This document shows, in pieces, positions 13,169 to 24,832 of a stretch of DNA of 64,000 nucleotides. The stretch's first letter is position 1, and each line of letters begins with the position of its first letter. The stretch comes from Gossypium raimondii (taxonomy: Eukaryota > Streptophyta > Magnoliopsida > Malvales > Malvaceae), in the NCBI RefSeq assembly GCF_025698545.1, contig NC_068569.1, forward strand, positions 10,540,001-10,604,000, in the 5' to 3' direction. The position numbers were made by a program, and so were the translations under genes. Below the pieces are notes generated by a model. The model searched no databases. It was given only the letters and a program-made list of their open reading frames with translations, and was not told the DNA's origin.

Positions 13169-13275
13169 TTTTATTAAAAATAACAATATCGACCTAATAA
13201 AATGTAATGGTGATAAAGTTTTAAAATTTTTTGACCATACTCTTTACTAGGTCGATATTGTTATTTTTAATAAAA
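13169..13275. repeat. 33-bp inverted repeat (hairpin) with 41-bp loop
   Basis: The left arm is 13169-13201 and the right arm 13243-13275. Reverse-complementing the right arm matches the left arm at 32 of 33 positions, including the core AACAATATCGACCTA. The spacer is 41 bases. It could be the relic of a foldback or MITE element. It lies just before a LINE tail. Confidence 0.85.
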
Positions 13276-13299
13276 TATTTATAAAAAATCAAACCGTTA

Positions 13300-13451
13300 A
13301 AGTGGTGCTTCGTCGGCAATGGACTGTAGAGATCCAATATGTGCCATGAGAGGTGAACAAGGTAGCGGATTTTGTTGCGAGACACTTTAAGATGAAGTCG
13401 TTTGTTCTGCAGCTGCTGGATGCACCATTGGCGGGGAGTTGGAACTGCTGA
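13300..13451 (+). mobile_element. LINE RNase H C-terminal fragment
   Basis: Reading from about 13302 gives LRRQWTVEIQYVP, a stop, then EVNKVADFVARHFK and a short tail ending in a stop at 13449-13451. This is the W-V-I-x-x-V-x-R-E-x-N-x-x-A-D end of plant LINE RNase H domains. One in-frame TGA replaces the expected Arg codon before Glu. Only the last 50 codons are present, so it is a small relic. Confidence 0.7.
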
Positions 13452-13559
13452 TAGAGGCGCTGGTCGGATTTCCCATGTTAGTTCTAGTTAAGGCCTGCAT
13501 TTTCTTATTAAACAAAATCTTTTATAAGATATAAATTATATGATATTGAAATTGTTGGA

Positions 13560-16500
13560 CAGTCATTCAACTTGAATCTCGAATGGATGTTGCCATCACT
13601 ATTTTAATACTCTTCGATCCAAGTATTTGTATGTTTGCTTGCGAATACTGGGAATGGGGTGCCTTTCATATCATATCTACAGTTGGTTCCTTTGGATAAC
13701 ATGCCCTATCCAGTTCGCTCACAAAAAGAATCGCTCCATCTTTACACAAAACGCGACGTCGGTTTGTCATCCGATAAGGTGAGTCGATGATCATTAATTC
13801 CGGTTATAACTTAACTGCGAAATCTTTGTGCTTTTGTGTTCCGTTGCATTTTTTGTGATGAATATCTACTTCATAATGTCATATAAACTTGTACTTTTTA
13901 AATAACTGAATGAGATCTTTTTGCTTAATATAAATCTATTAATCAACATTTAGCACTGTCACAGGTTTCCACAAGATGCTTATAATCGAATTTGGTTGCC
14001 TTATGTACCAAATGATTAGACGCAAATAAATACCTCTTTTAGCGTCCAAGACCATAGAAGTCTAATTCCATCGGTTTTGATGAGTACTGCCGGCACGCCC
14101 ATAAATGCTAGTCAGCCGATGACTATATTATTCGGTTCAAGAACCAATGCCCAATTTTAGGTGTACATGCACTTTGCAGAAGTTGAAAGACTCCAAGCCA
14201 ACGAATCCAGGGGTGTTCACCATCTATCATAGTGGGAAACAGTGGTCTGGAGTCTGGACCTTTTAGTCCTAACTATTTGAATAAAACAACAGTATACAAC
14301 CAATTGCCTTCAAATGATTTAAATTTTACAATCGAAAGAACCAGTGGTTAAACCCTTCCGCCCATCCTTAATCCCTTCGAGATTTACGAGGTAAAAGATT
14401 TCTCACAATCTCAAACCCGTAAAAAAGATGGTAAGTTGTGTAAAACTCATAACGTGCGTGTTTATGTATAAATAGACGTTTTCACCCTCTAACTCAAATT
14501 CTCGTTTGTTATACGTCTGATATAGTTGATGCTATTCTGAACATAAAATCAATCTATGGCTTGAAGAGAAACTGGCGAGGAGATCCTTGTGTTCCTCAAA
14601 AATTCTTGTGGGAAGGACTTAAATTGCAGGCTATGATGATACTAATCCACCAAAAATCATATCTTTGTATGTCTTGCATTGCATGCGCCCTTAATAAGGG
14701 CCAAGCTACCAAGACTTTCGTTCAATTTATTTTTTTACTCTTTCCGATTGTCGTTAAATGGCAAAACATTGGGCCATGAAATCAGGAATTTGTCATCCAG
14801 CAATTTGAATGGAAAGGTACCTCCAGCTATAGCCAGTCTCTCTCAATTACAGCATCTGTAAATGTCTCCACTCTCCATGTTCATGTGTCAATTCTGGGTA
14901 CTCCTATTTATGGTGATGAAGAAATTTCTTAAAGCTCACTTATTGCTATATATTATCAGGGACTTATCAGACAACAGTTTGACTGCACCAGTGCCTAAAT
15001 TTCTCGCTAACCTGCAACTCTTGTCTGTGCTGTAAGTTATTTACAAATTTAAGACTGATTGAGAAAAAAATGATAACTGATCAAGCATGATCTCTAGTGA
15101 TGCATCGTTCTTTGCAGAAATTTGAGTAGAAAATGTTTAATGGTTCAATTCCAGCAGAACTAATGGAAAGGGCAAACTCGGGTCAGCTACATTTAGTTTA
15201 TGATTTTCTTCTCCTTTATTTATATTTTTTATTGTTCATATGCCTATGGCTTAGTGAGAGAGACATCTCACAGATTTAAATTGTGGTCCAATGCAATATT
15301 CTGATTTTTTGTAATTTCGTATTTTTAAACATGGAATAGCTGTAATTAGCAGTTTTGTTCCAAATCTTAATACTTCTTTTTGTTGGTCAACTGAAATTGA
15401 TTGAAGTATAGATGAAGAAATTAGTCCTATTTGTAAATCCGATTCATGCAAGAGTAGCAGCAACAAGAACAACAGCAAAGTTATCCCTGCTGTAGCATCA
15501 GTTGCATCAGTAGTAGTTTTGGTCCTTGTAGTTGCTTTAGCCATCTTATGGAAGATTAAAAGAAATGATCGTTATTAACAAAAAAAAAAAATTGGTGGAT
15601 CCAAATTAATATTTTTTTCCCCATATTCAATCGTATTGAATTTGTTTCAGTTTCATCATCGGATCAGAAGACTGATGTGGTGGATTCCAGAAAAACAAAC
15701 CAGTTGCAGGGTTCATTAAAGAACCGGCAGTTCACTCATGCTCAGCTCAAAAGGATGACAAACAATTTTGGAAGGGTTGTTGGTAAAGGAGGATTCGGAA
15801 CAGTTTACCACGGCTATTTAGATGAAACTCAAGTAGCAGTCAAAATGCTTTCTCTATCACCAGTTCGAGGGTATAAGCAGTTTCAAGCAGAGGTATAAGA
15901 GATTTATCTGATCTGATCTGAAATCCTCTTTAACTTGTAAGAAATATTACCTAATTCTTCATCAATTCGAGAAGTAAACAAAAGTGATTAAGAAATCTGG
16001 GTTTTGATTCTTAACAGGTGGAACTTCTTTTGAGAGTTCATCATAGAAATTTGACGACAATTGTAGGGTATTGTGATTATGGCAGCAACATGGGGCTCAT
16101 ATACGAGTTCATGGACAAAGGAAACTTAGCCGAGTATCTCAAAGGTTGGATTATTGAGGAACTCTAGAGAGTTTATACTTGAGCGGATGCATCAAATTAA
16201 AAAGTAAGTAATAATGAAATATTAACTAGGATATTAATTGAATCATTATAGATAGCAGCCGTGGTGTTTTGAATTGGAAAGGTAGACTTGGCATATCCCT
16301 AGAAGCAGCACACAAGGTCAGCAAGCATACTGCAGATATATAATATACATCCATTTAATTTTGTTGGAAGTGAACTAATAATAAAGCAAATTAAAACGAA
16401 ATACAGGGCTAGAGTATTTGCACCACGGTTGCACACCACCTGTAATCCACAGAGATGTGAAGTGCACCAACTTATTGTAAAATGAAAGCCTGCATGCTAA

Positions 16501-17052
16501 GCTCTCTGATTTTGGGTTGTCCAAAGCGTTTCCACTTGAAGGCGACACTCATGTCATTACGGTGGTTGCTGGTACCCCATGGTACGTCGACCCTGAGTAA
16601 GTAAAGCTGGTTCTGCCACTCAACTAATTAATAGGATGTTTTTCTTTTTTCTGATTGAATGTTTTTGTTAAGTCTTGCCTTGAAATAATCTTTGCAATGC
16701 ACCGGTATTCTACATCAAACAAGTTGATGGAGAAAAGCGATGTGTATAGGATAGCTTCGGGGTCGTTCTGTTGGAGATAATCACGAACCGACCAGTGACC
16801 ACAAAAACTTATAATCAGACTACACACATAAGCCAATGGGTTAGTTTGATGTTAACCAATGGTGATATGGAAGCCATTGTTGATTCAAGAATGCAAGGAG
16901 ACTTTGAGATTGCCTCAATGAAAAAAGAAGTTGAAGTGGCAATGGCATGTGTATCTCCAACTTCTACGAAACGGCCAACTATGAATGACGTTGTCACCGA
17001 ATTGAACAGGTGTTTGTCAGCCGAAATCGACAGGAATTACAGTATTTGTTAA
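13560..17052 (+). pseudogene. LRR receptor-like kinase pseudogene (malectin-like type)
   Basis: Exon remnants follow the order of plant LRR-I receptor kinases. A malectin-like ectodomain lies at 13640-13778 (ANTGNGVPFISYLQLVPLDN, donor GTGAGT) and 13970-14400 (FPQDAYNRIWLPYVPND). The stretch VDAILNIKSIYG-KRNWRGDPC precedes short LRRs at 14526-14670, 14790-14861, 14961-15031 and 15119-15190. A transmembrane exon is at 15412-15577 (VASVASVVVLVLVVALAILW). Kinase exons lie at 15650-15892 (GKGGFGTVY, VAVK), 16018-16144, 16252-16317, 16407-16597 ([14 protein letters not shown]) and 16700-17052. Intact genes of this type encode plasma-membrane receptor kinases. Here in-frame stops occur in the malectin region, just after the HRDVK motif and elsewhere, the signal-peptide exon is missing, and frames change. 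The splice sites that remain still fit the gene model. Confidence 0.88.
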
Positions 17053-17825
17053 AATAATTCCCTCACCTAATCCAAGGTTGATGATGCCAAATCTATTGGT
17101 AATGAAACTGGGTCAACGCCACTGGTTATGTGAATATGTTAAGGTTTATGTGTTAGGTATACGATGTCGATAGTTCCTTTGTATCATAATAAATTTGACC
17201 CGGAAATTGGGATTGAGTCGTGGATAATCAAAGACAATTTGGTTTTATTTAACTATTTTTCTGAGCATAGAAATTTCAGAATTTCTTTTGCATATACACA
17301 TCTGGCAATATCATGGTATATTCCATCAAAAAATCTCTTGTCGTGGACATGAGGAAGCATTTTATTTACATATACTACAAAGATTTTATTAATAGAGGGA
17401 GGGAGTTTGGGGGATAATATAAATTGAGGGTTTTTTCCTTAATTAGCTGTTTAATAAGTTGAATAATTAACTGAATTTAAATTATAATTTTTGATATATT
17501 ACTTAAAATTAATTATAGAATATAATTAGATTGTTTGATAATTATAGATTTTAAATTATAAAATAAAATTCTACATTTTATCTTTAATTTTTAAACATTT
17601 TACCTTATTCTAAACAAAATTAAATTTTAAACAATTTTTTATAGAATAATATAATATTAAAATAATAAAATAAAAATAGAATTAATTGAAAAATATTAAA
17701 TAACTTTTATCTAATTGTTATTTTTCACATTTTTTATAATTGTTTTTATTTTAAATTATAAACAAAGAAAAGTCTAAAATGTTAGCTCTCTGTGGGAGAT
17801 TAGCTTAACTATTTACTATTAAATG
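17053..17825. other. AT-rich spacer between kinase pseudogenes
   Basis: The first part (17,053-17,360) may be 3' untranslated sequence of the upstream kinase. The rest is AT-rich without recognisable features. Confidence 0.45.
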
Positions 17826-18412
17826 TCAGGGACTTGTCAAATAATAGTTTGAGTGGAGCAGTGCCAGAGTTTCTATCTCAATTAAAATCCTCGACAGTAC
17901 TGGGCTTAACTCTTAGCTGTTCTCATAATTGCATTGGCTACTATATGGTGGGTTAAAATAAGAAAACCTTGAGTAGGTATGCTCAACTGCCCTCAGCATT
18001 AACAAAAGCCTGTGGATTTAGAACGTCAAACTGAGCCTTTTTCTTCATGCTCTATTATGCGTATAAACCTATCTGATGATTTTTGTCAGGTCCAAAAATG
18101 GATGATGATCAACGCCAAAACTCATCCCCGTCACTGGAGTCAAAGAATAGGCGGTTCACGTTTGCTGAGGTGCAGAGAATGAGTAACAACTTGGAGAGAA
18201 TTCTCGGGAAAGGAGGATTCGGTACCGTTTTCCGTGGATACTTGGATGACACTGAAGCAGCAGTAAAAATGCTATCTCATTCATCAGTTCAAGGTTATAA
18301 GCAGAGGTATATATGAAAGCTTCCTCTAATTTATGATACCAAAAACAAATTCTGATTGGGGGTTATTTTATGTTGGTCAAGCTTCTACTAAGAGCTCATC
18401 ACAAAAACAAAC
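17826..18412 (+). pseudogene. Second, truncated LRR receptor-kinase pseudogene
   Basis: This is a paralogue of the preceding pseudogene. 17826-17910 encodes an LRR piece (DLSNNSLSGAVPEFLSQLKS). It runs straight into a transmembrane-like stretch (LAVLIIALATIWWVKIRK) at about 17913-17965, with the exon between them lost. 18090-18306 encodes the juxtamembrane region and the start of the kinase domain (RRFTFAEVQRMSNNLERILG, then GKGGFGTVF). A trace of the next exon (LLLRAHHKNKL) is at 18380-18412. The remaining kinase, including the catalytic loop, is absent. It probably arose by tandem duplication of the neighbour and later deletion. Confidence 0.82.
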
Positions 18413-20660
18413 TTGGAAGAAAACCCACTTTAAAATTTCCCAACCTCAATCTTAGCATTCCAATCAGACTAAAATTTTAATTATTAAACTTTTATGGCCC
18501 TATCAGATGAGATTCAATTATGTAGCTATGGCTCAGGAATAAATTATATTCAAAATACAAATTATATTTTATGAGCGGTTGCTGGTAAGCATGAAAATGT
18601 AAATTTCCATTTTAAGAAAAATCTTAAACTTTGATAGAGAGCACTTTTAAAGGGTCAAAGAAGAGTTCCGTTTTTTAAAAGAAAATTAGTAATGTGCAAA
18701 ACATATAAAGAAATTGAGAGTTGTACGTTGTTAGGTATAGACCTAATTGATTCAATTTTATGTTGAATTAAAGTGTAATGCATGTGACAATTAAATAATT
18801 AACCACAACCTTTATTTAATTATATGTGGGCGGAATCCAAATAAAATATTAAAGTCAATTATAAATAATCTATTAAAATGGAAAAACATTGACATAATAT
18901 ACTAAATAAATAACAATACCCATATAAATCAATATACCATCACCTAAATTTATTTGTTCTTCACCTTGAATAAATAAATAAATAAAATTGTGAAATGAAA
19001 ATTAATATTGTTTACCGACTTGGGTTAAATATTAAAAGCTTATTGCCTTGTTACTTCTTACCACCAAATGCTAAACTCGGATTAAAAAAAAAGCAGGTAA
19101 TTGTGATGGGTTTGAAAGTTTTATTTTTTTTTTTTTTACAATCTCGGTTCAGATTATATCTTCTTCTTCTTTTTACACAATGTTTAAAACTACCCATAAC
19201 CCCTCCTAACTCATAAATAGGAGGATAATGTGCTTCAACACACTCACACTCGCACTCATGTCTTCATGTATTGACAATAATGTTCATACTAATCGAACTA
19301 AGATTCAATCGATGAAAGTTAAGAGTTGAGTGTTCATTCTTCTTCAAACTTTAAACTTAAAATTAGTTTATTTGAGATTTTTAAGGATAAAGAATACAAA
19401 TATTTTAATTTTTAAAAAAATCTTAAACTAAATAAATAAATGAGAAATTAATTGGGCTTGACTCAATTTGATTTTAAAATTTTATGTTTTATAAATAAAT
19501 AAGAGTTCCATGTTGCAAATGACATATACTAGTAAAAGTTGATGTTATAAGATGTTGAGTGACATGTTCAAATTCCACCATTAATAAATACCATATGTTA
19601 ATTTCTTCTCGAATAATTTTAGGTTTATGTCTTATTATATTCATTTGTAGGTCTTATTTAATAACATTATTATGTTTCGTATTAAGTTAATTTCAATTTT
19701 AATTGATTATTTGTAATTTGCATTTTATTTATAATTGTAACTCTAATTATATTAGTAAAGTCCTAAAAAAATGTATGTTGTTATACGTTTTAAAATATAT
19801 AATCATATAGAATTTAAACTAATTTACATATATAATAAATACATTTCTATATCACAATTTATATAATAATCTAAATAAAAATAAATTTATATTTTAATAA
19901 ATATGATGTTTTATTATGATTTATATGAAATAAAATAATGATGATTAGACTTGGAAAAAATAATTATTAATTTTTTCTGAAAGGTAAAATATTTATTAAT
20001 TAATCAGCCCAAGCCAAAGCAAGTCAAAGATAATCTTTGTTCCTCAACCGAGTTGTGAAATATCTATCCTTAATAGCAGAGATCATATTTTAACCCCAAA
20101 CTCCAAATGAGAGCGTGAACTTCACGCCACACCATTTATTTTTGATTTGCCCACCCAACCCACTATAATTAGTACGTGTAATCCACGGCCCAATCTCCCA
20201 CACGAAAAGGGACACCCCGCAACCTACCCCCCAGTTTTACAAAAACAAAAGCATGAGAGAAAAATAAGGTAAAAAACAAAAAAACATATGCTCGAAAAGA
20301 GACGATCTTTAACGGATGTTTAGTTAAAAGATTGGCCAAGATTTTTGAAAAGAACAAATAACATGTGGCCATTAAAAGGCAAACCACTTCGTTAATTACT
20401 CACATGTCAAGGAAGGAACTCAGTCACTTTTTCATGTTTTTTACCTCCTTGGGATTTGCTTCTTTTAAATTTAATAATCTGTTTTTGTTTTTCGTGAAAA
20501 TTCTTTTGCCTTTTTCATGTACTGAATACCCAATGAAGACATGACATATCATACATGCCAGGTGACGTGGAGGATCTTTATTGTTGTCTGGTAATGGAGA
20601 AAATGGGTTATATGAGGAAAGGAAGATAGAGAGAAGTGTGGGGTAAGGGTAAGGGGCCAA
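18413..20660. other. Intergenic region containing one SINE
   Basis: AT-rich intergenic DNA between the kinase pseudogenes and the ELF3 gene. A SINE copy at 19121-19312 is listed separately. The last 550 bases (20,100-20,660) are less AT-rich and are presumably part of the ELF3 promoter. An AAATATCT sequence at 20,058-20,065 resembles an evening-element core but lacks the full AAAATATCT. No other gene is seen. Confidence 0.5.
19121..19312 (-). mobile_element. tRNA-derived SINE, copy 2 (diverged)
   Basis: Same family as the SINE at 5582-5757. Both share CATAAATAGGAGGATAAT-like and CATACTAATCGAACTAAG-like blocks (box A-like on the minus strand near 19288-19300). A long T run at 19121-19137 marks the A tail. 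The direct repeat TGAAAGTT flanks it (19113-19120 and 19313-19320). Box B is degenerate here and the copy has more changes than copy 1, so it is probably older or inactive. Confidence 0.78.
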
Positions 20661-21457
20661 AGGGTGAATTAATTGTTTAAGGAGTTTGGACCCACAATTT
20701 ACAAAATTGCCTTCTTTCTTTTTAGTCTATACTTCTTTTAATCGATTTCCATGGCAGTGATTAAAGCTTTTTGCTTTGGGTGATAAGAGAGAAAAGATCC
20801 TTATCCTGTGGAATTCCAGGGCAACCCTTCTTCTCTAGCAGAAGAATCTATCTTCCTTCTTCCCCATTGTTTTTTTCTGCTTTCTATTTGATATATACTG
20901 CTTTTATTTGTTTGTTTTTATTACTTTTTATTGGAAATATTCCCTTTTTTCTTTTTTTAATGAACTTTTACGAATAGGCTTTGTTCCTTTGTTGTAAAAA
21001 GAAAAGGAATGTCGAATGTTATATTGTGGTGGTGGTGGCGTTGGATATGAGTTTGAGTTAAAAGTCAGGGTTTATTATTATTATTATTATTATAGTAAGA
21101 GTAAGTCAGGGTTTTTTATTATTATTATAGTAAGAGGATAGATATTGGTGAAAATTTGTGTGTTACTGATTTTTGGAGCAAATTCATTTTCGGGTGTTTT
21201 GGTTCTGGATATTAGCAAAAACTCCTGTTTCTAAAGCAGTTTCCATGAGTTTTCAGTGAAAAGATCTTTGGATGGGTAGAGTTCTCAAGTCTTCTTGAAT
21301 TAATCCAAAGCCAAAGCCAAAGATTTATGATTCTGTCTGATTGTGTTTCCTTGAGAAAATTTTAGTTGCCATCGAGTGATCAAAGCTTTGTTCTTTATTG
21401 AGCTCGGATTGAAGAAGGATTACTGTTTTGATGGTGAGGTGAGTTAAGGGCTTTGAA
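20661..21457 (+). promoter_or_regulatory. ELF3 promoter and 5' leader
   Basis: The sequence becomes pyrimidine-rich and less AT-rich ahead of the ELF3 start codon, as expected for a transcribed leader. It contains a TTA-type microsatellite that has itself been partly duplicated (21070-21133). No TATA box or transcription start could be fixed. Several upstream ATGs exist, so small upstream reading frames are possible in the leader. Confidence 0.4.
21069..21134. repeat. Duplicated TTA microsatellite in the ELF3 leader
   Basis: Two adjacent copies of the pattern AGTCAGGGTTT-(ATT)n-ATAGTAAGAG occur with a period of about 41 bases. The first has seven ATT/TTA units and the second three to four. 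Arrays like this are often length-polymorphic. Confidence 0.8.
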
Positions 21458-24300
21458 ATGATGATGAGAAGAAGAAAAGATGAGGCAAAGGTGATGAGTC
21501 CAATGTTTCCTAGGCTTCATGTGAATGATACAGAGAAAGGGGGGCCAAAGGCACCTCCACGGAACAAAATGGCTCTCTATGAGCAACTCAGTATCCCTTC
21601 CCAACGGTTCAACTCAGCACTCCCACTTCCACCAAATAATACCAACAGCTTGGTTCCTTCAATATCATCAAGACATGTAAGTTTGCTGATTTTTCTTAAA
21701 CCATATGATGCAATAGTTTTCTTCCTTTCTTAATCAGAAGGTTATTCATATTTGTAGGGTGAAGGTAATGAAAGTAGTATGTTTATGCCATTCGAAAACT
21801 CCCATGAACCTTCAAGTTTGGCTGAGAAGTTCCATTCCTATTCCATCCATGGGGCTAAAATAAGTAGCACAAAAGAAAATCAACATAATCAATTCCCCAA
21901 AGCTACTGATTACCATAGTTTGGATACCACTCCATCAACTCCTGCAGTTTGTAAAAGTACATTTCTATCTCCCCACTTCTCCAACTTAAAGAAATTTTCT
22001 CCTAGGAAGCTAGGGCATGATGATGACCTTAGGGTTCCTACCTCTGTTCTGTCCGGAATAGATCGAAGCTGCAGTTGCAATAAGCACGGTGAAGATCAGG
22101 AACGTTTCCCTGAATTGAACTTGAGTTCTTCAATGCAACTTCAAAGTGCTAATGAAATTTCTGTAGGTTCAAAGTCTAAAAGATATGTTGAGAACCAAGC
22201 TGAGGAGAATGGAAGATTGTTTCGAAGCAATCAAGACCTGGCTGATACATCATCCAACCTGTCAACCAAAATGAAGAACTCAAAATCGTTAAAACGTCCC
22301 CATAATTCCTGTAACAAAGAAAACAAAATCAGCTCAGTGGATATACTAAACGGTGAGGTTCATGCAAATACTTGGTTGCATCATGAATCTGGCAGATCTC
22401 TGGAAAATGCTTCCAATGTGAGAAACAAGTCATGCTCCAGACAATCACTTGGAGTTGATAATGGCAGTCTGAATGCGCTTGAAACCAGATATAAAACTCA
22501 TGAAGAAAATAATCCTGGGACAACGCAAGTCAGGGGTCTAAACAGACATAATAAGGTCCCAAGTACCTCCATGATGGAGTCTGTATCTTGTTTGAATATG
22601 TGCCCTGATGATATTGTGGGAATAATAGGTCAAAAGCATTTCTGGAAAGTACGAAGAGCTATTATCGAGTAAGTATCCCACTTCTGTTGTTACGTGCATG
22701 CACCTCTGCTAATGAACATCAGAAGTATGTGGAATGTTGAATTTTGTTCTACACAGCTGCATTTTAAGTCACTTTCATTAGCTTTCTCTATAAATCAACG
22801 CAGACTCCATTACCCTGCTTTTGCAAATTGGAGACAATGAACTCTAAGAATTGTGAAAGTTTTGTAGTATGTGCATGGTGTCTTTCAGTTCATGATAAGA
22901 AATTGTTGACTAGGTGTGTACCCTGCAGATACCCTTCGGTCATACCGTTTTTTAAATGGTTGACATATCGCTGTTCATGTCATTTCAAGTAATTTCGGTT
23001 CAACTTTTATGTCTTTTATATGTAACTGCTCTTTTTTGCTGTGAATTGTCACTATTTTCAGCCAACAAAGAATCTTTGCCATGCAAGTCTTCGAGTTGCA
23101 TAGATTAATAAAGGTAAACAGATCAATGTATTTTGGACTTGCTAGGCATTTCAGCAAATTATGTTTTTTTTTTTTGGTTTCTTACCCCATCCGTGTAAAA
23201 TAAAAAACTAAATTACCTTGCACTGGTTTCTTTGTTTCTTTGATTGGAGAAAACAAATTTGAATTTTGCATTCATTTGAATCACAGGTTCAGAGGTTGAT
23301 TGCTGGGTCACCAAAGATATTGCTTGAAGATACCTATTATATGGGCAAACTATCTTTAGATGTTTCTCCATTCAAGAAGTTGCCATCTGACAATGTTTCT
23401 GAACCTCCATTGATTGTTAAAATCAGAGATCGTTCTCAAAAACCAAATATTGGCATTGAATATGCAGATGAGAATGCAATTGCAAAGCTTCCCCATCCTT
23501 CTGCCAATGGTGATACCAACAAAGGACTTCTTACACAGCGACCAAAATATGGGCCTTACTCAGGAAATGTCTTGTCAACATCAACGGCCACGAATACCGG
23601 ATCATCATCTCCTTGGGGTTTTTCTCCACCTGGAAGTCAGTGGTTAGTTCCTGTAATGTCTCCTTCCGAGGGACTTGTCTACAAGCCATACGCAGGGCCT
23701 TGTCCTCCAACTGCAGGTATCTTGGCACCGGTTTATGGCAGCTGTGGTCCTCTGAACCTAGCCACGGGAGGTGGGGACTTTCTGAGCTCAACTTATGGTG
23801 TTTCTGCTTCTCACCAGCAGGGATTTGGGATTCTCCCTGGCAACCCTCCCATAGGTCAGACCTATTTTCCACATTACGGCACGCCAGTTAGGAATCCATC
23901 GGTTTCCGGCTCAGTAGTTGAGCAGATGAGCCCGTTTACTGGAGTCAAATCAATGGGCAATCGATTATCAACAGGTGATGTGAACTTCACCATAGCTCAA
24001 CAGAGTTCATGCAACATGTCAAGTCAGATGAGTCAAGCGATCTCATTTTGTGTTACAAAACTGCCTGCGTCGAAAGAGAGCGAAATACAGGCAAGTACAG
24101 CAAGTAGTCCCTCTGAGAGGACAAAAGGGGATGCACTTCCTCTTTTTCCAACCAAACCCACAACTCAGGCATGTACTCACAAAGCTGAAACTAGTGGGCA
24201 GCAAACACGGGTAATTAAGGTTGTACCGCATAACCGCAAATTAGCAACCGAATCAGCAGCTCGGATCTTCCAGTCTATACAAGAAGAAAGAAAACATTAA
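21458..24300 (+). CDS. ELF3: EARLY FLOWERING 3 homologue
   Basis: ELF3 is the scaffold of the nuclear evening complex (ELF3-ELF4-LUX), which represses clock and growth genes at dusk and delays flowering. Four exons fit GT-AG sites exactly: 21458-21676, 21758-22668, 23062-23113 and 23287-24300, giving 731 aa (Arabidopsis ELF3 is 695 aa). All four conserved family blocks are present. The N-terminal block has FPRLHVND and [20 protein letters not shown]. The central block begins [13 protein letters not shown] near residue 357 and crosses both short-exon junctions ([26 protein letters not shown]). [17 protein letters not shown] lies near residue 513. The C-terminal [12 protein letters not shown] and [12 protein letters not shown] end the protein. 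The ATG at 21458 was chosen because it begins the conserved block. The C-terminal half has no polyglutamine run. No stop or frame break was seen. It may be one of several paralogues in a polyploid genome. Confidence 0.95.
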
Positions 24301-24832
24301 GATTAGATTTTGTATCTAATATGACCTACTTCACACGGACTGCCAACTCTTCGTCAAATATTTGATGTTTATCTATCTTTAACTCTTATATGCTAATAAC
24401 ATGTACATAGGCAACTTAAGGTTGAAAAGTTGCATTTTATGGTCAACAGGCTTTTCCAAACATGCAGTTTTTGCTGCAAATACTGGCCGTGTTAGGAAAT
24501 CATATATCAAGCATGTACTACACCGAAATCCTGGAATTATCAAGGATTGCAAGTCTGTGCTTCAAAAACTTCTGCCTCAGACACCTGAGTGCTTTGAATG
24601 CTCTGCAATCTTAGAAGTCGGTTTCATGTTCACATTGAAGTTGAAATATTGCCCAGACCTAGAATTTCTTGATTGCCCATGAACAATAGAACGTACAATT
24701 ATAAAATCCAACCACCTGGATTCATGAAGCTAGGACTTGGGATTATTGAAAAGGATGGTTAGAACAAACTTTTAAGCATACAAATGGAAATTATGCATCA
24801 ATTTTATTGATTTGCGACGGCTCTACAAGCAC
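24301..24832. other. ELF3 3' region
   Basis: Probable 3' untranslated region of ELF3, then the gap to the convergent neprosin pseudogene. An open frame of 93 codons at 24401-24682 has no recognised motif or splice context, and I treat it as chance. Confidence 0.45.

Noticed and set aside
15251-15544. Minus-strand Thr/Ala-rich open frame of 97 codons
   Set aside because: It is antisense to the transmembrane exon of the receptor-kinase pseudogene.
20058-20065. AAATATCT as an evening element in the ELF3 promoter
   Set aside because: The full AAAATATCT is not present and such a short match is expected by chance in AT-rich DNA.
23531-23872. Minus-strand open frame of 113 codons
   Set aside because: It lies opposite ELF3 exon 4, which has conserved blocks on the + strand.
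24401-24682. Open frame of 93 codons downstream of ELF3
   Set aside because: No recognised domain and likely inside the 3' untranslated region. Kept as chance.
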